Positions 1-5,381 are shown, numbered from the stretch's first letter. The stretch is 5,381 bases of DNA from Actinomycetes bacterium (GCA_023441725.1 JAEZNV010000089.1:1-5381); one strand, 5' to 3'. Notes: generated from the letters alone by a model not told the origin. Made by a program: numbers and translations.

Positions 1-428
1 TCATCTGGGTCATCGACCCCGAGGACTATAAGGCCGACGTGCTGTTTGTCTTTGAGAACGGCCGCGTGGTGCGTGTCGCACTTTCTGGATACGTCACCAA
101 GACCAACCGCAAGCGCCTCAAGAACGCCATCTACGGCGGCAGCAAGCTGCTGTATGCCCAGGTGCTCAAGGAAGATCGCGACATCGCGCTGGTCTCGAGC
201 GACTATCGTCTGATGAACTTCAACACGTCGCTGCTCAAGACCAAGACGACCACCAACACGCAGGGCGTCCAGGCCTTTACCGCCAAGAAGGGCCGCTCAG
301 TCACCACCGTCGGCACAACCGAGGAAATCCTTGGCGCCGGCGTCTCGGCCGAAAAGTTCACCGCGCAGAGCCTCCCCTCTGCCGGCGCCCTCATGAAAGA
401 AAGCGACATGCCGAGTCTGTTTGACTAG
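1..428 (+). CDS. Type II topoisomerase subunit A (GyrA/ParC-like), 3' end only
   Basis: This is the last 141 codons of a type II DNA topoisomerase A subunit, the DNA-cleaving and rejoining subunit that works with a GyrB/ParE partner to change supercoiling or unlink chromosomes. The frame is open from base 3 with no stop, so the gene begins outside the window; the GTG at 39 is an internal valine. Visible are blade-like repeats of the C-terminal DNA-wrapping beta-propeller (VFENGRVVRVALSGYVTKTN, then SSDYRLMNFNTSLL and KTKTTTNTQGVQAF). The tail, LPSAGALMKESDMPSLFD, resembles the end of the gyrase A paralogue annotated as topoisomerase IV subunit A in Clostridia and Coriobacteria. The catalytic tyrosine and breakage-reunion domain lie upstream and cannot be checked. 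Telling gyrA from parC needs the missing part, so no symbol is given. A terminator follows at once, so this gene ends its transcript. Confidence 0.82.
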   Translation, partial: IWVIDPEDYKADVLFVFENGRVVRVALSGYVTKTNRKRLKNAIYGGSKLLYAQVLKEDRDIALVSSDYRLMNFNTSLLKTKTTTNTQGVQAFTAKKGRSVTTVGTTEEILGAGVSAEKFTAQSLPSAGALMKESDMPSLFD

Positions 429-462
429 GTACTACGGCAACGAGATCGTTAGATACTTCGCA

Positions 463-516
463 AAGCGACGAGGCCCGGAACGCAACGGCATTGCGCCCGG
501 GACTCGTCGTTTTTCT
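463..516 (+). terminator. Intrinsic terminator of the topoisomerase gene
   Basis: The arms CGACGAG (466-472) and CTCGTCG (503-509) pair. The stem continues inward, after one mismatch, with CCCGG/CCGGG and then CGCAA/TTGCG around a CGGCA loop. The right arm runs straight into a T-tract (TTTTTCTTCT, 510-519). This is a textbook rho-independent terminator about 35 bases after the stop codon. The A-run before the left arm could also give weak termination on the opposite strand. Confidence 0.9.
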
Positions 517-524
517 TCTCAACC

Positions 525-575
525 ATTTTTTAACGCAGATAAATTGATTTCTGCTTATTTTTCTGCGTAAAAAAT
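525..575. repeat. AT-rich inverted repeat upstream of the winged-helix ATPase gene
   Basis: The left arm (525-539, ATTTTTTAACGCAGA) is the reverse complement of the right arm (562-575, TCTGCGTAAAAAAT) except for one extra A. The spacer is 22 bases and AT-rich. A second CTGC copy inside the spacer (551-554) can also pair with the left arm, giving an alternative smaller hairpin. It lies just after the terminator and before the tandem repeats. It could be an operator, a second terminator or a recombination footprint; the sequence does not decide. Confidence 0.55.
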
Positions 576-610
576 GTCAGCGTCACTGCTTCGATGCCCT
601 TTGGTCAGTC

Positions 611-667
611 GTTAGCAAAACTTGCAAAAGTTAGCAAAACTTGCAAAAATTAGCAAAAGTTGCAAAG
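611..667. repeat. Three 19-bp tandem repeats (six phased TT(A)GCAAA half-units)
   Basis: Unit 1 (611-629) and unit 2 (630-648) are identical: GTTAGCAAAACTTGCAAAA. Unit 3 (649-667) reads ATTAGCAAAAGTTGCAAAG, with three changes. Each unit splits into TTAGCAAAA plus TTGCAAA, giving six similar half-units at alternating steps of 10 and 9 bases, close to one helical turn. GCAA-N3-TTGC also makes a small dyad in each unit. The array ends inside the ribosome binding site of the next gene. Such placement is typical of an autoregulatory operator or an iteron array; the next gene's product has a C-terminal winged helix that might bind it (inference). Confidence 0.85.
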
Positions 668-675
668 GAGCTACC

Positions 676-1770
676 ATGGAGTACAGCAAGAACCCCTTTA
701 CCCCGACGTTCGGAAGCGTCCCTCCCTTTCTAGCGGGTCGCGAGCATATCCTGCGTGACATCAACCGTGGCTTCATCAACGGCCCGGGAGATCCCAACCT
801 GTCAACCATTTTTACTGGCGCAAGGGGAACGGGCAAGACGGCGCTTCTCTCGCTCCTTTCAAAAACAGCGCTTGAACACGGCTGGATCGCAGCAAATGTC
901 TCCGCCATGCCAGGCATGCTCGAAGATATTATCGAGCGAACCAAAGAAGCCGCAGATAGCTACCTCTCACAGCCTCACGCGCGCATAAACGGTGTTCAAA
1001 TTGGCCCAGTGGGCATCGATTGGACATATGCTCAAGAGGCTCAAGGCAACTGGCGCACGCGCATGAATGGCATCTTTAAGCAACTCGAAAAACATGACAT
1101 CGGACTTCTCATCACCATCGATGAAGTCACCGTCGATCTCGAAGAAATGCTTCAATTTGCCTCTGTTTACCAGCACTTTGTACGCGAAGGTAAAAAAGTT
1201 GCCCTACTCATGGCAGGACTGCCCTACAAAGTATCGGCGTTGCTGCGTAACGATTCCGTCTCGTTCCTCAGGCGTTCCCAATATCATCAGTTGGGACGAA
1301 TCACTGACGTTGAAATTGCAAACGCATTCCGCAAAACCGTTGAGGCCGAAGGCCGCTCAATCACGCCAGAAGCGCTCGAGGATGCCGTGAAGGCCGTCGA
1401 CGGATTTCCCTATATGATGCAGCTCGTCGGATATCGCACATGGGATGTTTCGGAGAACTCGCCCAAAATCAGTGCACCTGATGTACAGCAGGGTTCTCTG
1501 CTTGCCCGCATGGAGCTGCGCGATCGAATTCTCGAAACGACCTATCGAGAGCTTTCCGATAAAGACATTGAGTTTTTGCTCGCGATGCTGCCCGATTCTG
1601 GCCCCAGCAGGGTCTCGGAGATAGCCAAACGCATGGGCGTCGCCAGCAACTACGCAAGCCAATACAAACGCCGCCTCCTGGAGGACGGCGTCATTGGAGA
1701 GCGCGGGCGTGGTCTCGTTGGCTTTGACATTCCCGCGTTCAGGGAATTCTTGAACGAGAAGGCGTTTTAG
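676..1770 (+). CDS. AAA+ ATPase with C-terminal winged helix (Orc1/Cdc6-like layout)
   Basis: This 364-residue protein is a P-loop ATPase of the AAA_16 type, usually annotated only as ATP-binding protein. Residues 6-24 (NPFTPTFGSVPPFLAGRE) form the typical entry motif. Walker A is GARGTGKT at 48-55 and Walker B is LLITIDE at 144-150. A sensor-1-like strand, VALLMAGLP, follows near 175-183. Residues about 293-352 look like a winged helix-turn-helix (SEIAKRMGVASNYASQYKRR, 314-333), so DNA binding is likely. No transmembrane segment or signal peptide is seen. The ATG at 676 was chosen because AAGGAG (664-669) precedes it by six bases; an in-frame TTG at 622 would only translate the tandem repeats. 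The gene stands alone between the topoisomerase terminator and a convergent gene. Its biological role is unknown: the domain order resembles Orc1/Cdc6 initiators and STAND-like regulators, and a replication role would be a guess. Confidence 0.85.
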   Translation: MEYSKNPFTPTFGSVPPFLAGREHILRDINRGFINGPGDPNLSTIFTGARGTGKTALLSLLSKTALEHGWIAANVSAMPGMLEDIIERTKEAADSYLSQPHARINGVQIGPVGIDWTYAQEAQGNWRTRMNGIFKQLEKHDIGLLITIDEVTVDLEEMLQFASVYQHFVREGKKVALLMAGLPYKVSALLRNDSVSFLRRSQYHQLGRITDVEIANAFRKTVEAEGRSITPEALEDAVKAVDGFPYMMQLVGYRTWDVSENSPKISAPDVQQGSLLARMELRDRILETTYRELSDKDIEFLLAMLPDSGPSRVSEIAKRMGVASNYASQYKRRLLEDGVIGERGRGLVGFDIPAFREFLNEKAF

Positions 1771-1797
1771 CACGCCGGAATTGTCCGCGGAAGCATC

Positions 1798-1869
1798 AAC
1801 GCATGGCAATCAGCATTCCTCTTGGTAAGGATAGCAAGCATTTTCCACCAACACCGATTGCCATGCGTT
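1798..1869. terminator. 14-bp perfect inverted repeat between convergent genes, possible terminator
   Basis: AACGCATGGCAATC (1798-1811) is exactly repeated in inverted form at 1856-1869, around a 44-base spacer. The spacer can pair further through TTGGT (1822-1826) and ACCAA (1847-1851). On the + strand the right arm is followed by CTTCTT, a weak pyrimidine tract, so it may end the winged-helix ATPase transcript. On the - strand no T-tract follows. It lies 28 bases after that ATPase gene's stop codon and 11 bases from the reductase gene's stop codon. The spacer is long for an intrinsic terminator; a degenerate palindromic mobile repeat is an alternative, but no target duplication is visible. 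Confidence 0.5.
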
Positions 1870-1879
1870 CTTCTTGCCC

Positions 1880-2410
1880 TTAGGCGAGCTTGCGAGCGAG
1901 CTCTCGCACCTCTTCCAACTTGGGTGAGGATGCCATGCTGTCGCGCTCGGTCATACCGCTGATGGTGACAATGCCCTGGTCCTCCCACTTGCAGTATGCG
2001 CAAGCTGACTTGTACATAGCGATCGCCGCATCATAGACGCCTTCGCTGTGGCTATCGAGCAAAAGGGCCGTCTTGGTGAACGGGAAGCCCGTGGCACCGA
2101 AGGCGTACAGGCGGTCAATAGCGGCTTTCTCCTGCGCAGTAATATCAAACCAGTAGATAGGCGAAGCGAAGACAACCATATCGGCGCCTTTCAGCGACTC
2201 GATCACGTCGGCCATGTCATCCTTCTGCACGCAAGTGCCCTCATGGGCGAAGCAATACTGACACCCCAGGCAACCAGCGATTTTCTTGCTGGCAACACGG
2301 ACGACCTCGACCGTATTGCCGCCCTCACGCGCGGTCTCGGCAAACGCCTCGACCATGGTGTCGGTATTGGCGCCCTTGCGCGGGCTACCACTCAATACAA
2401 CGATATTCAT
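1880..2410 (-). CDS. Flavodoxin-fold NAD(P)H-dependent FMN oxidoreductase with Cys cluster motif
   Basis: This 176-residue cytosolic protein belongs to the NADPH-dependent FMN reductase/iron-sulfur flavoprotein-like family, which binds FMN and passes electrons from NAD(P)H to acceptors that vary by member. The N-terminus MNIVVLSGSPRKGANTD carries the flavodoxin-type phosphate-binding loop (residues 7-17). Residues 82-102 (ASPIYWFDITAQEKAAIDRL) match the family's second flavin-contacting segment. Four cysteines at 47, 50, 53 and 60 form CX2CX2CX6C, the spacing associated with a 4Fe-4S cluster in iron-sulfur flavoproteins; a further pair is at 137 and 140. The length is normal for the compact members. 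The ATG at 2410 is preceded by a strong AAGGAGG. The gene is transcribed alone, convergent with the winged-helix ATPase gene. Its substrate cannot be told from the sequence. Confidence 0.87.
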   Translation of the reverse strand: MNIVVLSGSPRKGANTDTMVEAFAETAREGGNTVEVVRVASKKIAGCLGCQYCFAHEGTCVQKDDMADVIESLKGADMVVFASPIYWFDITAQEKAAIDRLYAFGATGFPFTKTALLLDSHSEGVYDAAIAMYKSACAYCKWEDQGIVTISGMTERDSMASSPKLEEVRELARKLA

Positions 2411-2416
2411 AAGAAT

Positions 2417-2426
2417 CTCCCTCCTT
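2417..2426 (-). promoter_or_regulatory. Strong Shine-Dalgarno of the flavoprotein gene
   Basis: On the - strand AAGGAGGGAG lies here, with AAGGAGG ending nine bases before the ATG at 2410. It fixes the start codon. The adjacent hairpin begins two bases further upstream. Confidence 0.8.
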
Positions 2427-2427
2427 C

Positions 2428-2457
2428 ATGCCGCAGGCGCGCGGCATATTTTTTGTT
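2428..2457. promoter_or_regulatory. GC hairpin in the flavoprotein gene leader; terminator-like on the + strand
   Basis: ATGCCGC (2428-2434) and GCGGCAT (2441-2447) pair around a six-base loop. Read on the + strand, the stem is followed by ATTTTTTG, so it looks like a small intrinsic terminator stopping antisense transcription out of the reductase gene. Read on the - strand, it is a leader hairpin placed just ahead of the Shine-Dalgarno, where it could affect mRNA stability or ribosome access. Which role applies is not settled. Between here and 2646 no gene, clear promoter or terminator was recognised. Confidence 0.5.
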
Positions 2458-2646
2458 TTAACCAAAACAGATGGAGCTATGCAGTCGCCTCGTTTCAGCT
2501 ACTTCCACTTAGTAATAGGAGCCACTGGTCAAAAGCCTGTCAACATCAAAACAAGTTTTCAATCTATCGATTCTACGTGAGGCAATGGTCCCCATTTGAT
2601 GCCCGCACTGTTTGCGCACTAGGGAGCAAAAGAATCTGGCCGCCGC

Positions 2647-3882
2647 TCAAATAAGATCACCGCCATCTTGCATAAACGACGCCATGTTAAGGTGCCTGAC
2701 GCCATCCCTCTCCTGCAATAGAGGATCAAGCGTGAACAAGTAGCGCGGATACCCATCCCTGATGTGGCCGAACGGCCTGTACTCGCGCTCCTCGACGCCT
2801 CTGTCGGCAATCGACATAGAGACCTGGATGTAGGCGTAAGCATTGCGCCTACGAGCGATGAAGTCACACTCGAGCTTCCCAATACGGCCCACAGAAAGCT
2901 CGTACCCGCGCGATGCAAGATAGAGGTAGAGCACGTTCTCCAACGCCGGCCCGTAGTTAATCCTCGCATCCGTGTTCATGGCGAAATAGAAGCCGGGATC
3001 AGCCAGGTAGTACTTCTCTTCGCGGATAAGCGATCGCCGAGACTTGAGATCGAACCTCGAGCAGCGATAAAGGATCTTCGCGTCAACAAGAATCTGGATA
3101 TACCGATTGAGCGTTTCGCGCTTGATGGGAATCTTCTCGACATCATTGAAGTACGCAAGGAGGTTCTTCAGGTTCGTCGGCGCACCAAAGTTGTTGATGA
3201 GATACGTCTGGACGGCATCGAAAACCGAGACATTCTTAATCTTGTTCGAATGTTTGACGTCCTTTTCAAAGATCTCATGAATAACACTCTTGATATAGGT
3301 GCGCTTTTCATCCTCGCCCTCATACTCCAACGCTTTGGGAAATCCTCCAAGGGTCAGGTACTCGGTAAACTCTCCTACGAGAACGTCATTGACAGGCTTG
3401 CCGAGAAAACGCTTCATATCGATATATTCCGCAAAGTCGAGTGGGAACACTTCGAACTCGATATAGCGACCCGTCAGCTTTGTAACAAGCTGCCCAGAAA
3501 GCAGATATGAATTCGAACCGGTAATGAAAATGGACCAACCGCCATCTGTCCGGTAGCCGTTGATGAGCAGCTCGAATTCCTCTACGTTCTGAATCTCATC
3601 GATGAAGAGGTACTTCGTCCCCTCAGTGTCTGCTGAGGTCGACATGTCAATCAGATTTTCGAGCTCATCGGTCGTCTTGACCTTCCTGTTCTCCCGTGAG
3701 TCGAGGTCGATATAGATGATGTGGTCGCTCGCTACACCGGATTCCACAAGTTCGCCTGCGATTGATTGCATGAGGCAGGATTTACCACACCTGCGAACAC
3801 CGGTGATTACCTTGATCATCCCGTCATCGTGGTAGAAACCACGCATTTGCTTCAGATACTTTTCACGTCGGTATATACGCAA
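2647..3882 (-). CDS. AAA_14 / DUF4143 family ATPase
   Basis: This 411-residue protein has the layout of the AAA_14 plus DUF4143 family, common in gut bacteria and archaea and of unproven function. Walker A is GVRRCGKS at 28-35, Walker B is YLFIDE at 91-96 followed by IQN, and a sensor-like ITGSNSYLLSG lies at 120-130. The family motifs TGRYIEFEVFPLDFAEY (137-153) and YLTLGGFPKAL (175-185) follow. The C-terminal DUF4143 part, related to PD-(D/E)XK nucleases, keeps E338 and D340 (ECDF) but has QVS at 353-355 where an active enzyme would show E-x-K, so nuclease activity is doubtful. The start is TTG at 3882, preceded by AGGGGG at six bases; no in-frame ATG or GTG fits better, the next being M13. 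The gene is monocistronic, lower in G+C than the transporter to its right, and abuts a rearranged region, which suits a horizontally acquired gene. Confidence 0.88.
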   Translation of the reverse strand: MRIYRREKYLKQMRGFYHDDGMIKVITGVRRCGKSCLMQSIAGELVESGVASDHIIYIDLDSRENRKVKTTDELENLIDMSTSADTEGTKYLFIDEIQNVEEFELLINGYRTDGGWSIFITGSNSYLLSGQLVTKLTGRYIEFEVFPLDFAEYIDMKRFLGKPVNDVLVGEFTEYLTLGGFPKALEYEGEDEKRTYIKSVIHEIFEKDVKHSNKIKNVSVFDAVQTYLINNFGAPTNLKNLLAYFNDVEKIPIKRETLNRYIQILVDAKILYRCSRFDLKSRRSLIREEKYYLADPGFYFAMNTDARINYGPALENVLYLYLASRGYELSVGRIGKLECDFIARRRNAYAYIQVSMSIADRGVEEREYRPFGHIRDGYPRYLFTLDPLLQERDGVRHLNMASFMQDGGDLI

Positions 3883-3907
3883 GATGCACCCCCTTTTTTT
3901 AGTGTCA

Positions 3908-3916
3908 ATTTTATCA
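3908..3916 (-). promoter_or_regulatory. Candidate extended -10 promoter of the AAA_14 ATPase gene
   Basis: On the - strand TGATAAAAT reads as an extended -10 box (TGN plus TAAAAT, five of six matches to TATAAT), placing the start of transcription about 20 bases before the TTG codon. No good -35 is seen at the usual distance, but poly-A/T tracts lie upstream. A perfect TTGACA follows immediately, but it is too close to the start codon to act as the -35 for this gene. Confidence 0.35.
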
Positions 3917-3964
3917 GTTATGGGGGTACTTTTTTACATTTTATAAAAAAGCGTACCGATAACT
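3916..3964. repeat. 49-bp interrupted palindrome between hsdS remnant and ATPase promoter
   Basis: Three paired blocks are nested around a seven-base loop: AGTTAT/ATAACT (3916-3921 and 3959-3964), GGTAC/GTACC (3925-3929 and 3953-3957) and TTTTTTA/TAAAAAA (3930-3936 and 3944-3950). Small unpaired bulges separate the blocks. It begins ten bases past the hsdS stop codon and touches the candidate -10 of the ATPase gene. It may terminate hsdS transcription, act as an operator, or mark a recombination junction. Confidence 0.6.
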
Positions 3965-3973
3965 TATTCTCAC

Positions 3974-4204
3974 TTAGTTTCGGAAGTCGAGCAGGCGGTC
4001 GCGGTAGTACCCGTACTGCGCCCGGCGTGCCTCGATCTCGGCAGGGATACCGTCGGTGAGCGATTTCGTTAGGGTGTCGAAGCGGTCGAGGATGTCGACG
4101 ACCTTCTGCTGGGTGCCGATGGATGGGGCGGGAATCTCGACCCTCGATAAGTCCACAAGCGCGGCTTCGATTACCTTTTTCGGTTTAGCGTATTGCTCTT
4201 CAGA
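3974..4204 (-). pseudogene. 3' fragment of type I restriction specificity subunit (hsdS remnant)
   Basis: An intact HsdS recognises DNA through two target-recognition domains and holds the HsdM and HsdR subunits together. Only the last 76 codons are left here. The stretch DLSRVEIPAPS, then QQKVVDILDRFDTL, then GIPAEIEARRAQYGYYRDRL, is the conserved C-terminal helix region found in many HsdS proteins. The frame is open only to 4204, where an in-frame TGA lies just upstream, and there is no plausible start with a ribosome binding site; a GTG at 4156 is internal. No target-recognition domain and no hsdM or hsdR gene are in the window, so it is non-functional as it stands. It abuts a truncated TetR gene almost base to base, marking a deletion or recombination junction. 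The fragment could derive from a silent cassette of a phase-variable hsdS locus (inference). Confidence 0.78.
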
Positions 4205-4301
4205 TCATCGTGGTGTGCTCGTAGCCGCGCTCCACGAGGAGCCGCTCGGCAACGTCGAGAATCTTCTCGACCGTCTCCTCCGGGTACTTATTGCGTGCCA
4301 C
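4200..4301 (-). pseudogene. Truncated TetR-family regulator, N-terminal 33 codons
   Basis: A GTG start at 4301 with GGAGG five bases upstream opens a frame reading VARNKYPEETVEKILDVAER, then LLVERGYEHTTMI, then TGA. This is the first helix and the start of the helix-turn-helix of a TetR/AcrR repressor. In the family the recognition helix (typically ending in an IYHHF-like motif) and a ligand-binding domain of about 150 residues follow; both are missing. After HTTM the sequence switches to the hsdS remnant, and neither of the other two frames resumes TetR similarity, so this is a truncation and not a frameshift. The gene is divergent from the ABC transporter operon, the usual position of a TetR repressor controlling an export or immunity transporter. 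The stub cannot bind DNA or sense a ligand. Confidence 0.75.
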
Positions 4302-4318
4302 GGGCACCTCCGTCCTTG

Positions 4319-4330
4319 TTATCGCGATAA
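4319..4330. promoter_or_regulatory. Perfect 12-bp palindrome, candidate TetR operator
   Basis: TTATCGCGATAA is its own reverse complement. It lies between the candidate TetR -10 box and the TetR ribosome binding site, the usual location of an autoregulatory TetR operator. Flanking TGT and ACA could extend the dyad with a one-base slip. The assignment to the truncated neighbour is by position only. Confidence 0.5.
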
Positions 4331-4357
4331 ACATACCATGAGTGGCGTACGGGTCGA
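4330..4357 (-). promoter_or_regulatory. Candidate promoter of the truncated TetR gene
   Basis: On the - strand TCGACC (4357-4352) and TATGTT (4335-4330) are spaced by 16 bases, and the -10 is preceded by TGG, an extended -10 feature. The predicted transcription start falls inside the palindrome, so a bound repressor would block it. Confidence 0.35.
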
Positions 4358-4442
4358 GAAGGGCTGGCGCCAAAAGAGCCCAACGGCCGTTACGGCTTCG
4401 TTAGAAACGCGCCCCACCATGGATGGTGAACCCGAAAGGTAA

Positions 4443-4475
4443 GGCGCGCGGGCACGGCGACTCGGCCCGCGCGCC
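4443..4475 (+). promoter_or_regulatory. 11-bp perfect GC hairpin in the ABC operon leader
   Basis: GGCGCGCGGGC (4443-4453) pairs perfectly with GCCCGCGCGCC (4465-4475) around an 11-base loop. No T-tract follows, so it is not an intrinsic terminator. The stem ends eight bases before the AAAGGA ribosome binding site of the LanF-like gene. It could stabilise the message, bind a regulator, or be an operator at the DNA level. No convincing -35/-10 pair for this operon was found between 4302 and 4442; two smaller dyads lie there, AACGGCCGTT (4382-4391) and CACCAT-GG-ATGGTG (4415-4428). Confidence 0.6.
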
Positions 4476-4496
4476 CGGAAGAGAAAGGACGAACCC

Positions 4497-5221
<725 letters not shown>

Positions 5222-5225
<4 letters not shown>

Positions 5226-5381
5226 CGGGCGAGAAAGGCGGCCTGCTCGCGGGTCTGCGCGCCGAGGCCCTGAAGTCGCGCCACGCGGCACCGGTTCGCC
5301 TGGCCGTGCTCATGGCGCTGCCGATGCCGCTGCTCGGCGCGATGCCCTACCGGGGCGTGCAGATCTTCAGCGCGTGGAACT
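5222..5381 (+). CDS. ABC-2 permease, lantibiotic immunity LanE/MutE-like, 5' end only
   Basis: The ATG at 5222 overlaps the LanF-like stop codon in an ATGA junction, so the two subunits are translationally coupled and should form one transporter. The first 53 codons read as a short cytosolic head (GLRAEALKSRHAAP) followed by a hydrophobic first membrane segment (VRLAVLMALPMPLLGAM) and then YRGVQIFSAWN. A head of the form EALKSR before the first helix, and FSAWN soon after it, match the start of LanE/MutE-type permeases, which are usually near 250 residues with six membrane helices. The gene runs off the window, so the rest, and any LanG or two-component partner further right, cannot be seen. 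Confidence 0.75.

Noticed and set aside
611..667. CRISPR array
   Set aside because: The repeats are directly adjacent without unique spacers, so this is a tandem repeat and not a CRISPR.
622..675. Upstream TTG start adding 18 residues to the winged-helix ATPase
   Set aside because: The extension only translates the tandem repeats and has no separate ribosome binding site, while AAGGAG sits correctly before the ATG at 676.
1357..1809. - strand open frame of 150 codons
   Set aside because: It lies opposite the C-terminal half of the winged-helix ATPase gene and has no recognised motif or ribosome binding site.
2584..2596. AATGG-TCC-CCATT dyad as terminator of the AAA_14 ATPase gene
   Set aside because: The stem is only five pairs and no T-tract follows on the - strand.
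2764..3510. Long + strand open frame of 248 codons
   Set aside because: It is the antisense shadow of the AAA_14 ATPase gene, which has clear Walker motifs; the shadow has no recognisable domain.
3900..3906. TTGACA (- strand) as the -35 of the AAA_14 ATPase gene
   Set aside because: A -10 at the proper distance would fall on the start codon, so the hexamer is more likely chance within the leader.
4056..4442. + strand open frame of 128 codons across the scar
   Set aside because: It runs antisense to the hsdS and tetR fragments, both recognised on the other strand, and its product has no family-like features.

Overview
The window looks like a G+C-rich gut actinobacterium of the Coriobacteriia, with Collinsella or a close relative as the best guess. 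This rests on codon style, on a Clostridia/Coriobacteria-type topoisomerase A paralogue at the left edge, and on the mix of small ATPase, flavoprotein and restriction-remnant genes. It is an inference from the sequence alone, with no database match.

Layout, left to right. Positions 1-428 hold the 3' end of a type II topoisomerase A subunit gene (gyrA/parC-like, + strand), closed by a strong intrinsic terminator. Next is a 247-bp gap with an AT-rich inverted repeat and three 19-bp tandem repeats that run into the ribosome binding site of a + strand AAA+ ATPase gene with a C-terminal winged helix (676-1770). A 14-bp perfect inverted repeat separates it from a convergent flavodoxin-fold NAD(P)H/FMN oxidoreductase gene (2410-1880, - strand), which has its own strong Shine-Dalgarno. 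A featureless stretch of about 190 bp follows, then a - strand AAA_14/DUF4143 ATPase gene (3882-2647, TTG start). Its promoter region overlaps a 49-bp interrupted palindrome.

Positions 3974-4301 form a scar. A 3' fragment of a type I restriction specificity gene (hsdS) abuts the first 33 codons of a TetR-family regulator gene, both on the - strand. The TetR promoter and a perfect 12-bp palindromic candidate operator survive, but the regulator is cut inside its DNA-binding domain. Divergent from this stub, on the + strand, is a lantibiotic-immunity-type ABC transporter operon. The LanF-like ATPase is complete (4497-5225). The first 53 codons of a LanE-like permease overlap its stop codon and run off the window. 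The LanF leader contains an 11-bp perfect GC hairpin just before the ribosome binding site.

How the parts relate. The right end reads as a bacteriocin/lantibiotic self-protection or resistance transporter whose local repressor has been destroyed, probably by the rearrangement that brought in the hsdS tail. The middle is a patchwork of independent single genes of lower G+C than the transporter, typical of a variable region beside a conserved housekeeping gene. The most unusual regulatory architecture is the phased repeat array directly in front of the winged-helix AAA+ ATPase gene. No tRNA, rRNA, CRISPR array or intact insertion sequence was seen.
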